A stretch of DNA of 64,000 nucleotides from contig NC_088789.1 in assembly GCF_949628265.1 (NCBI RefSeq), forward strand, positions 29,133,883 through 29,197,882, read 5' to 3'. The position numbers and the translations under genes were made by a program. This stretch comes from Cloeon dipterum (Eukaryota; Arthropoda; Insecta; Ephemeroptera; Baetidae). Below the pieces are notes generated by a model. That model had not been told where the DNA came from. It did not search any database and saw nothing but the letters and a program-made list of their open reading frames with translations. Shown here piece by piece: positions 55,226-64,000 of the stretch. Numbering within the stretch: the stretch's first letter is position 1; each line of letters opens with the position of its first letter.

Positions 55226-57146
55226 CTATGAGGGGTCCGCTTCCTTAATAGCAGAAAAAAACTGCTTCAATTCCCTGCTGGCGGCATAGTCGATCGCCGA
55301 CTTCCCCCCTGCGGTCCGGGCGTGGACTTCATCGACACCCTGCTGGACCACCCAGCGACACACCTCCAGGTCTCCGCCCTCGGCCGCGATGTGCAGCGAG
55401 CTTTCCCTCCCTCTCCCCAGTTCGTGGATCATCCGCTCGTCCTTTTCGTGCACGAATTTGGCGCTGTCCAGCCGCTTCTCGGCCACGCAGAAATGCAGCA
55501 GGTTGAACCCGCCGCCGATTTTCACCCTGAAATCAGCGCCAAGTTCGAGCAGCTCTGCGGCTGCTGCGATATTCCCACATTCAAGAGCAAAGTGAAGCGG
55601 AGTTTTCCCCGAGGATGATTTCCCGTCAATATTCAATTCAAAAGAGGCAAAATGCCGAATTAGTTGCTTTCCGTGCGGCTTGTTCAAGGCCGCGAGGTGC
55701 AGGACGCTCCTCCCTCCGCAAGAGGCGCTCACGTCGGCCCCTTTTTTCGTGATCAGCCACTGGCAAACGTCAGGGTCGGCGAACTGAGCGGCGACGTGAA
55801 GGGCTGTTTCTCCGAGCGGACCTTTTTGCGTGAAAAGGTCAAAGTTCTGCAGGTGCAGGAAGATGAGACTGTGCAGTTGGTTCTGCTGGGCGCAAAAGTG
55901 GGCAAGATTTCTCCCCGACTGCTCCACCGTCCAACTGGCACCGAGTTCAATGAGCACTTGTGCAGCATCCACGTTACCGCTGCCCAGCGCAAAGTGCAGC
56001 GGCGTCATTTGGTGTGCGTTAAAAGCGTTCACGTAAATTCCGCACTGATTGAAATATCGCACGAGTTCGCAGCCGTGTCTTTTGTTCCTGGCGGCGTAGT
56101 GCAAAGCCGTGATTTTGTTATTTTCTTCTAACGAGACCACGTTGACTCCTAAATCCTTGATCAGCCACTCGCTCATTTCCGGCGGGCCGAACTCTGCAGC
56201 GAGGTGAAGAGCGTTTTTTCCTCCTGACTTTCTTTTCACCAACTCTCCGTCCTTTCCGTGCACAAATTTGGCACTCAGCAGCTTCCCTGATATGATGCAA
56301 AAGTGGAGCAGATTCTCATGTCCCTGAAAAAAAATGTTTGATTAACTAGAAAAAAGAAAAAAAAATAATTTTCGGCAAAGAATTGGGGTTTCGAAGCCCC
56401 CCAAATTGCAAATATGAGAATTATTTCGAAAAAAAAAACTAAATTCCAACCTTCATTTCTGCGCCGAGGTCCATCAGCTGCTGCGCGGCGTGCAGGTTTT
56501 CCACTTTGAGAGTATGGTGGAGAGGCGTCAGATCGCCTTTGTCCCTCGCATTCACGTCCAGTCCACAGACAGCAAAGAATTTTACCAAATCCGCTCCGTG
56601 CCTTTTGTTTTGGGCGGCGCAGTGCAGGACGGAGGCTCCGTTTTCCTGACTCAGGGCGTGCACGTCTACGTGCGCCTCTTCAAGAAGCCACCTGCACATC
56701 CGCTCGTCGGCAAATGCGGCGCCGATGTGCACCACACTCTCCCCGAAATGCCCGATTTCACAGATCAAACTGGCATCGTGTTTGTGCACGAATTGGGCGA
56801 ATTCAAGGCTGTTTTCGGCCACGGAGAAGTGCAGCAGGTTGCGGTCCTTCCGCTTGTCGCACCGGTGCTGCAACAGCTCCCTGGCGGCCTCCAGGTTTTT
56901 CACCCTGAGGGCGTGGTGCAGCGGCAAAAGGCCTCTCCTGTCCCTTTTCTCCACGCAGAGCCCTTTCGAGACGAACAATTCCACGAGTTCTTTGCCGTAG
57001 ACCGGGTTCAGCGCCGCGTAGTGCAGCGCCGTGGCGCCGAACCCGTCGGTCAGGGTGGTGACGTCGGCGCCGTCCTCTATCAGCTGACGACAGGTGTCGA
57101 CGTCGTCCAACCAGGCGGATTTCAGAAGGTTGCTTTTCTCTGACAT
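55226..57146 (-). CDS. AnkC: two-exon ankyrin-repeat protein, 597 residues
   Basis: Exon 1 is 57146-56451 and exon 2 is 56323-55226. The 127 bp intron is GT-AG (GAAG|GTTGG ... TTTTCAG|GGA), phase 0, and splits a repeat cleanly (LGAEMK|GHENLLHFC). An in-frame upstream Met exists at 57194; MSEKSNLL was preferred because the first repeat starts soon after it, as in AnkB1. The protein is ankyrin repeats throughout, in the same four-repeat supermodule: ALHLAAEFG or ALHVAAQFADP for repeat 1, N.RHG or NKPHG for repeat 2, TPLHFAL for repeat 3, NLLHFCVAEKRLDSAKFVH for repeat 4. It ends soon after the last repeat, with no basic tail. Base composition is GC-richer than in AnkA/B, suggesting an older, diverged branch. 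Likely intracellular scaffold. Confidence 0.88.
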
Positions 57147-59341
57147 TTTCCTACCTTTGTTATATTTGAAGCTTTGAAAAATACTTTTCTGCAACTAAAG
57201 AAATATATAATTATAAATGTCTCTCTATTCAACAGCTCTTGATGCAATTAGTGGCTCTGAGGAAGAATTAGAAACATTTTCCTTCGACAGCCAAGTATAA
57301 ACCGGTCCGACAATATGAACTTTGTCCAGATATTTTCTAGATTTTGTTAAAAATATTGGCTCTAGTTAAATGAATTGCAATATTATGTTATTCTATCTTC
57401 GTCGATAAATAGGCTATAAATAACTTAAATTTTAGCCTCTTGTTAATAAAATATGAACAATGAGGGTTGTATATTATTTTTATTTTAAAGAAGCTAACAA
57501 CCGTCGATTTTCACTGTGTTTTTATGCAACCTAACCTTAGCAGCAATGATTGGCGGAACAGTCTGCTTAGAGTGAAAAGACTTTAAATTCACTAAAAAGA
57601 AACCAGTACGATTGACTGTAAAATTCATTTTTTTTTGATTTTACACTCAGAATATTTTGGACTGATGTAATCAGGGGTACTTAAGCTGAGTAATTATTCA
57701 GGATTTTGCATTTTATCTAAAATTACGTTGCAACCTTCGCGGCGCGTGCCCAGGCAATAATTCGGGCCGCAGGGTAGTTACCCTCCCTGTGGAGCCTTTC
57801 AGGATTATTTCTAACACCACCAACTTTAAGTAGTTTCCCAAGTTGGAAATGAAAGACTTTAAATTTACGTTAAAAGAATTAATTCTCATTGTCAGAACCT
57901 CACTAATTGTGTTAAAATATATAATTGTAGACGAGCGGCTTATGGTCGCGTAGTTTCTTTAATTACCTAGGGTAAAACAGTGAAAGAGGCCGGTTTATGT
58001 ACTGAAAAAATTACGTTTTTATTTAAACTGGTACTTAAACGATACAGTAAATTTATGCTTTGTATATATTTACTATTGATTGTTTTTTCACCATGAATTT
58101 GACTCCATCTTAAAAACACTATTGAAATACCTAAAATACAAATGGGAGCGGAGTAACGAATATTGAATTGGACTTTGTTCGGTATGAATACTTGACAAGA
58201 AAAGAAATTAAGATCACTGAAAACTTGTCTCTCACCACTCATTAGTGAAGTAAAGTCTGCGGACGTCTCCCAAACTTTCCCGTTGTTAACGAGTGGAAAA
58301 ATAACTCTCAAGTGATCCGAGGGTTGTTTGGTCCTTGGTTAAATAGAGTGGCAAGCGGGGTTTCGTCCGATGGAAAACAAGGCTGAGGGTATGCGAGTGA
58401 CCAATAGATTCACTACACTTTAACAGCATAATATCCTCTATTGAAAATATTTGGACTCAAAGAACATTGAGGAATTTCGAGAATAAACATGTTTTGTTCC
58501 TCAAAGTGATAATAGTTCCTCAAAGTAGAGCGTTGGCAATTTTAATTGTAATCCCTTGTGGTACGATTAAATATTGTTGAACGAACAATTTTATTGAAAA
58601 TAAAGAGTCTTTAAATTTCCACTGTTGTTGGTAGAATTCACACTCAATATTAAACAGCCCGTGTGGTTAAATTTAAAACTAATAATGTTTTAATTAAATC
58701 TTCGAGCGCAGGGAGGGGCACATGAAACAAAGTTAGGGGAAGTATAGCAAAAGGTGCCTTGCACTCTCTGAAAGCCAGATTCGATAACCATGAAACGTGC
58801 TTAAATCGAAACTAATAAATTATTTCTAGCGAATAAAATGTTTTATTCAAATATAGCTTTTTTAATTCGTTGGTTGAATTATTATCCCACTGCCGGGGAG
58901 CAATAGCTTCTATTTCATAAAATGTTTCATTATTTACACTTTATAATGAATAACAGAGAAGCATATGTCTAAGAAAATTGCTTTTCATCTCGTTTTTAAA
59001 GACTAAAACATTATTTGAGCAACAAATTGGAGTCTCAAATTATTAAAAATGCAGTGATTTGAGGTTCAAAGTGGAATTTTGTTGAGTTTGTTGAGAAAGT
59101 ATTGAATAATCTAAATAAAGAGAAAGAGAATTAACTTACGGTATTAACAATAATTGTGAAATTTATTTGCTTTATACAAAATCAAACAACAAAACATTTG
59201 TGAGCAACTTTGAATAAATTTTAAAGCAATTCTTCTGAAAGGAATGAGAAAGAGAGCACATATTGTTTAACATGAATATGTTGTGACTGTTTTCTCACTT
59301 TGAGTGAAAGCGTTGATTATCCTCTCCATATATTTTCTCGT
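57147..59341. other. Long non-coding region between AnkC and Z7
   Basis: Contains a plus-orientation copy of the 480-660 flank (about 57200-57390), a reversed dispersed element (57485-57625), a GC-richer patch at about 57730-57800, a largely unmatched stretch (57820-58800), and finally the reversed 3' flank of Z7. A minus-strand ORF of 114 codons at 57967-58311 has no recognisable feature and is not called. The mixture of orientations suggests inversion breakpoints. Confidence 0.5.
57485..57625 (-). repeat. Dispersed upstream element, copy 10 (reverse)
   Basis: Reverse complement of the core: CCGTCGATTTTCACTGTGTT, TTATGCAACCT, AGCAATGATTGGCGGAACAG. It lies about 0.35 kb upstream of the minus-strand AnkC gene, so orientation relative to a gene is kept. 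Confidence 0.65.
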
Positions 59342-60900
59342 TTATTTGAAATGGATTGACCTGATATGCTTGCGAAGAGAACGCTTGGAAATGAACTGTT
59401 TTTTGCATGTATCACATTCAAATTCAAGCTCGAACAAATTGTGTTTCTTAGCGAGATGGTTTGTCAAATGAGAAGTGAAAAGGAAACTTTGAGGGCAATG
59501 GGCACAGTGCTTCACTTTGGATTGGTTGTGCTTTCTGTTAAAATGCTGTTTCAAGAGTGTCGCACTTTTGTAGTACCTTTTGCAGAGTTCACACGTTAAT
59601 CCAAGAGCTTTGTGCTCCAAACCACGCCATTCGCGATTTCCATGTTGTCTTTTCATGTGGTATACAAGCAAAGAATGCTTTTGAAAGCTCCTTAAACACT
59701 TGGAACATTTGAACAAAGTTTCCCTGCACTTTTTCAGGTGTGATTGGTACAAACCTGAACATTCAAATTTGTTTTTACAGCGAACACAGTTCACCTTTCT
59801 AACGTGTTGAGTGAAATAACCGACTGACACATCTAATTTACAAAATCGGCAGCGCTTAAATGTGTGCAGTTTTTGCACGTGCTGGGATAAATCAATATTG
59901 GTTGGGAACATTTTGCTGCATTTGTCACACTTGAATTTCTTTCCTCTTCTGTGTTTTCTGGCAACATGTATTTGTAGAGCTTTTTTATTTCTTGTTTTGA
60001 ATTGGCAATATTCACAATCAATCATTTTTGTATCATCGTGAGCAGAGTCCAAATGAGCCCTCATTTCGATATCAGTTTTGAAAAAAGAGACGCAGCCCAT
60101 AAAAGCGCACTTGACTGGAAATTCACGATGGACGCAACGAACATGTTTGACGTATTTACCATTTCCAATGAATTCATTGTTACAAAAGTCGCATTTGAAT
60201 AATTTCCTTTCTCCCGGTATTTCATGCACTTCTACGTTGTGTTTTTCCCTTCCAACGATTGTGTGAAAATATGTGGCACATTTATGGTTTTCACATCTGA
60301 TAGCATATTTGTGTGCTCTCTTTATATGCTCCGACAATATCTTCGATAATTTATACAGTTTACCACAATAGAGACATTTTTTCTTTTGAGAACAAATATT
60401 GGATCGTGTCTCAGTTTCCAATTCCACCTCATCCTCTTCAATTTCTTCTTCTTCTTCGCTTTCGGGCAGATCGAGCTCTTCCAATGGCACCCAACATTGC
60501 TCGATATTTCCCTCTGAAAACATATAGTTGAAAGAAAAAAGATTAAAAAATAAAATTGTTTTTACCGAAGTAATTCTTCCGCAGCTCTTTTGCCGTATCG
60601 TCCAATTCCAAATTCCACCAAACCAATGCCTCGTCTGACATTCCGTCGAATTTCCAAAGAACCCTAAAAAATTCCTCAAATTAAACGAGAACATTCATGA
60701 ATTCCTTAGAACTCATACTCGGCGTGCCAGACGCAAAAGTAGCAAATTTCGTCCTCGTCCTCGATTTCCTCAGCCAATTCATATCCGCAGACGTTGAGAA
60801 ACCACTCCTGAAGTTTCTCCTTATCCACGTGGACAGCGAGGACAGCGCCGTCCGCCGTCGGACGCTCACATATCAAACACAGCGCCTTTTGAAACGACAT
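59342..60900 (-). CDS. Z7: ZAD-C2H2 zinc-finger protein (minus strand)
   Basis: Exons 60900-60719, 60663-60566 and 60513-59342 encode 483 residues. Donor 1 is GTATGAG. Exon 2 begins with GGTTCTTTGG, giving E-V-L-W-K-F instead of the usual E-F-L-W-K-F. ZAD cysteines are intact (CLIC, CYFC). The acidic linker has extra Glu (SEEEEEIEEDEVE). Twelve fingers are visible; fingers 5-6 are Z4-Z6 like (FKTRNKKALQIHV), while fingers 8-9 resemble Z2 (CLRSFQKHSLL), another sign of exchange between members. It is the only complete Z gene on the minus strand. Confidence 0.9.
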
Positions 60901-61010
60901 TTCAGACAGACCACCTGAACCTGAATGGAAGCTTCTAGAAAGGTGGCTAGGCGATAGCAGCGCCGTCTCAAAGGAGGGTTAGTTAGAAATTCATCGCGCC
61001 ATCTATGAGA
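60901..61010 (-). promoter_or_regulatory. Conserved Z-family proximal promoter, Z7
   Basis: Reverse-oriented block; GCGCCATCT at 60996-61004 is the complement of AGATGGCGC. The block turned over together with the gene, as expected for a functional promoter unit. Confidence 0.65.
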
Positions 61011-61464
61011 ACGAAAAAGGGCTAAATGTTGATTGGTTAGGTATGCAACTGGCAGCCAAAAACGTTATTTTTAATTTATTAATGAATGCACTCATTTGAA
61101 AACCTCACAGAGATTTGATATTCGCAAATAAAATGTTGATAGTCTCAAATTGATAACATTTTTTCACCTTTTTTAAAAAATAAAATTACTTTTGTCCTTA
61201 TAAATTCATTTTTGAACACGACTACTTCTTACTATAAATCCTGAATAAATCCGTAGCCGTTTTTATCTCTTCATTATTGATAAGTAACATTAACATAATT
61301 GTTAAATTACCTAGTCTCTTAAATAATTATATAATCATTTAATTTCGTTAATTTTTTCTTTTCTAAAAAAATAATAGTTCATTAGTTTTTATATCAGGTT
61401 TCATGGCCATGATTCCTCTAATATGAATCCATAATTAAAACATTGCTACTTTTAATTTAAAAAA

Positions 61465-61600
61465 CAAATGTTAAATCGTACTGGTAACCTCTTTTAGTGA
61501 ATTTATCGTATTTTTACTCAATGCAAATGCAGACTCTTTCGCCAATCATTGCTGATGTGGAGGCTGCATCTCAACACAGTGAAAATCGACGGCTTTTAGC
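61465..61600 (+). repeat. Dispersed upstream element, copy 11
   Basis: Decayed core: TTTCGCCAATCATTGCTGAT and CAACACAGTGAAAATCGACG, followed by GCTTTTAGCTT. Confidence 0.55.
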
Positions 61601-61679
61601 TTACACCATATTCATTAATAAAAACTTTGTTCGTATTATGTATAAATGAAAAAAATTAAAATAAGTGTCCTATTATGCA

Positions 61680-61825
61680 GAGAACACACCTCGCCGCGTC
61701 CCAGGTCCCAGTCTCCCAGTACCCTTTGTAGTCGTTCATATGCATCTGATATTGCTGCCTGCTCTGGGCACCAGGAATAAGAACCAAAACAACCTAAAAC
61801 AAAATATATGGATTCAAAGAGCTGT
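61680..61825 (-). pseudogene. Degenerate minus-strand exon-like block 7
   Basis: Minus strand reads VVLVLIPGAQSRQQYQMHMN, then DYKGYWETGTWDAARCV, matching the QQYQ.HI.DYK consensus with a short insertion. Confidence 0.35.
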
Positions 61826-62439
61826 TGACCTTTTCGAACACTTGAGTTTTGATTAAAGCCAATTTAGATTTTCTGGATATTCTCTTGTTTGTCCTTGAAT
61901 TTTGTAACAGATTTCTTGCTATATTTTTTCACTCAATTAATTTTGCAAAATAAGGTTTTCGTGCACATAAGATTGTGCATATATGATTGCTTTTTTTAAA
62001 TTATATTAAATTAAAAATACCTCGAAATTGCTGCCGGTTGACTAACCACTTTTTGTGATCTCTGACATTGGGTAGCCAGTATTAGATCTCCCAACTGCTC
62101 AAATATCTCACATTGCTTTGACACTCCTGAGAATGCCTCAACAATGCGAGCCAACGGGCAGGTTTAAAAACAGCTTAAAAATATATATGATTTGTGCTCA
62201 AAGCTATTTTCACAAATAAAATTACGATCGTCTAAAATTCACAACATTTTTTCACACTTTTAGAAACAAAATTGTATTAGTCCTTGGATCATCATAATAA
62301 TTAAATTACGCAGTCTCTTAAATAATTATGAAATTATTTAAATTCGTTAAATCTTACTTTTCTGTAAAAATATCAGGTTTCGTGGCCATGATTCTCTGGC
62401 AGGCTGGAAGAGATGAATCCATTTAAGTAAATAATTTTT

Positions 62440-62570
62440 GTTTGAATAGTAGGTTACCATTTTTTAGAGAAATTGACGTTCTTTTTTAACTCAATGCGGA
62501 CCGTTCCGCAAATCATTGCTACGCTGCAGGTTGCATAACAACACAGTTAAAATTGACGGTTTTTAGCTTC
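62440..62570 (+). repeat. Dispersed upstream element, copy 12
   Basis: CGGACCGTTCCGCAAATCAT, TGCTACGCTGCAGGTTGCAT, AACAACACAGTTAAAATTGA. About 0.53 kb upstream of Z8, same orientation. Confidence 0.6.
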
Positions 62571-62649
62571 TTTAAAATAGAATTAATGTGAATAAATCTT
62601 GTTCGTATTTTATTTATTGAAAAATTAAAATTAAGGTCCTTCTGTGAAG

Positions 62650-62760
62650 AAAACACAAATTGTCGCGTCCCAGAACACTTTTGTGGTCGTTGATGTGCCT
62701 CTGACATTCGTGGTCACTGCAGAAAGGGCAGACATACCCGATGAGTTTTCAGAAAATTGT
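62650..62760 (-). pseudogene. Degenerate minus-strand exon-like block 8
   Basis: Minus strand reads SDHECQRHINDHKSVLGRDN without a stop, the best-preserved copy of the conserved part. Confidence 0.35.
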
Positions 62761-62990
62761 AAAACTGCTGAATCGCGTCTATTTAAAAGAAACGTTATCG
62801 AACACTTGAGTTTTGATTAATGAAAAAAATAGATATTCTATTATTTTTCCTTGAATAATTTAATCGATCAAAGGGGTGTCTTATAGCATGTAAAATTATG
62901 CAAATCTGTGCTTTTTACAATTAAATACATTTAAACGCTTAATATTTCTGCCGGTTGCATCTAATCAATCAACTTGTACCCCTTTTTCGT

Positions 62991-63100
62991 TCTCATAGAT
63001 GGCGCGATGAATTTCTAACTAACCCTCCTTTGAAACGGCGCTGCGATCGCCTAGCCACCTTTCTGGGACCTTCCATTCAGGTTCAGGTGGTCTCTCTCAA
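62991..63100 (+). promoter_or_regulatory. Conserved Z-family proximal promoter, Z8
   Basis: AGATGGCGC at 62997-63005, ACGGCGCTGCGATCGCCTAG, and TTCAGGTTCAGGTGGTCTCT before the ATG. Confidence 0.65.
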
Positions 63101-64000
63101 ATGTCGTGTCAAAAGGCGCTGTGTTTGATTTGCGAGCTTCCGACGGCGGACGGCGCTGTCCTCGCTGTCCACGTGGACAAGGAGATATTGCAGACTTGGT
63201 TCTTGAACGTCTGCGGACGCGAGTTGGCCGAGGAAATCGAGGACGAGGACAAAATTTGCTACTTTTGCGCCTGGCAAGCCGAGTGAGTTTCTCACAGGAA
63301 TTAAGGAATTTCTATTATTTATATATTTATGGCATTTTCTCCTCAGGTTCCTCTGGAAATTCAATGGGATGAAAGACGAGTCTTTGGTTTGGTGGAATTT
63401 GGATTTGGACGATGCGGCAAAAGAGCTACGGAAGCATTACTTCGGTAAAAAATTTTTTTTTCAGTCTTTGTTCGAATAACTTGTGTGTTTAGAGGGGAAT
63501 ATTGAGCAATGTTGGGTGCAATTGGAAGAAGTCAATCTGCCCGAAGGCGAAGGAGATGAAATCGAAGAGGATGAGGTGGAATCGGAATCTGAGACATTAC
63601 TATCCAATATTTGTTCACAAAAGAAAAAATGTCTCTACTGTGGTAAACGCTATCAATTTTCGCAGAATTTGAAAAAGCATGTAAAGAAAACACACAAAAA
63701 TGCTATCAGATGTGAAAACCGTAATTGTGCCACTTATTTTTACTCAATCGAGGAAAGGGAAAAACACAATGAAGAAGTGCATGAAAAACCGACAGAACAG
63801 AAAATATTTCAATGTGATTTTTGTAGCAAGGAATTGATTGGAAATGATAAGCACGTCAAACATGTTCGTAATGTCCATCGAGAATATCCAGTCAAGTGCG
63901 CTTTTAAAGGCTGCGTCTCGTTTTTCAAAACTAATATTGAAATGAGGGCTCACTTTGACTATGTTCACGATGATACAAAAATGATTGATTGTGAATATTG
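63101..64000 (+). CDS. Z8: ZAD-C2H2 zinc-finger protein, 3' end outside the window
   Basis: Exons 63101-63282, 63347-63444 and 63493 to beyond 64000; about 262 codons are visible, all open. ZAD cysteines present (CLIC, CYFC); exon 2 reads FLWKFNGMKDESLVWW; the linker is ESESETLLSN with EGEGDE replacing the usual ESEEDE. Fingers 1-4 are complete (CLYCGKRYQFSQNL, CENRNCATYFYSIEERE, CDFCSKELIGNDKH, CAFKGCVSFFKTNIE) and finger 5 has just begun. The rest lies to the right of the window. Confidence 0.88.

Larger units (their letters stand above)
61011..62990. repeat. Decayed SPH-type and Z-type upstream sequence, no gene
   Basis: From about 61080 the sequence resembles SPH 3' flank (compare 35790-36000), followed by a dispersed element and an exon-like block. 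From about 62170 the same series repeats before Z8. No SPH coding exon remains, so these look like remnants of lost SPH units. Confidence 0.5.

Noticed and set aside
55322..56131. Plus-strand ORFs over AnkC
   Set aside because: They are antisense frames of the GC-richer AnkC exons; the minus frame has clear ankyrin repeats and proper splice sites.
57967..58311. 114-codon minus-strand ORF as a gene
   Set aside because: No domain, no splice context, no conserved copy elsewhere in the window and AT-rich composition like its surroundings.
1..64000. CRISPR array, prophage, rRNA or intact tRNA genes
   Set aside because: No spaced short direct repeats of CRISPR type, no phage or rRNA signature, and only one doubtful tRNA-like relic. 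Splicing and repeats show a eukaryotic genome.

Overview
The window is AT-rich animal genomic DNA, most likely from an insect. Genes have short GT-AG introns (about 50-65 bp in one family), AATAAA signals shortly after stop codons, ZAD-type C2H2 zinc-finger genes (a family expanded mainly in arthropods), trypsin-like protease genes and many non-autonomous transposon-like repeats. I cannot name the species. No prokaryotic, viral or CRISPR signal was seen.

Three multigene families have been built up by tandem duplication. (1) Eight ZAD-C2H2 zinc-finger genes (Z1-Z8; seven complete, Z8 cut by the window end) share one three-exon structure: a ZAD split over exons 1 and 2, then an acidic linker and 12 fingers in exon 3. 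(2) The ankyrin-repeat genes comprise AnkB1, AnkB2 and the minus-strand two-exon AnkC (each apparently full length), the short AnkA2, the frameshifted AnkA1 and the fragment AnkB3; all use the same four-repeat ankyrin supermodule. (3) The chymotrypsin-fold genes are one 12-exon minus-strand gene that joins a catalytically dead protease domain to an intact one, a broken partial copy of it, and three tandem six-exon secreted serine protease homologues (SPH-A, B, C) without a catalytic triad.

Layout. 1-11.39 kb: AnkA1 (followed by a 2 kb inverted-repeat element), Z1, AnkB1. 11.39-20 kb: AnkA2, Z2, AnkB2, a second copy of the same unit. 20.7-25.8 kb: protease fragment fused to Z3 and the AnkB3 fragment. 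26.5-30.05 kb: the dual-domain protease gene (minus). 31.2-41 kb: SPH-A and SPH-B in about 4.7 kb repeat units. 41-43.1 kb: Z4. 43.8-48 kb: SPH-C. 49.6-51.3 kb: Z5. 53.3-54.9 kb: Z6. 55.2-57.1 kb: AnkC (minus). 59.3-60.9 kb: Z7 (minus). 63.1 kb to the end: Z8.

Non-coding sequence is also modular. Every zinc-finger gene has a nearly identical ~110 bp proximal promoter containing AGATGGCGC (one-base variant at Z5). The AnkA and AnkB genes share ~600 bp of 5' flank. A 120-250 bp element of unknown nature recurs about a dozen times, mostly upstream of zinc-finger and ankyrin genes. Eight degenerate minus-strand exon-like blocks lie near it. The zinc-finger proteins are probably nuclear DNA-binding factors that dimerise through the ZAD, the ankyrin proteins are probably cytoplasmic scaffolds, and the proteases are secreted. 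The sequence shows no direct functional link between the families beyond physical interleaving and shared upstream repeats.
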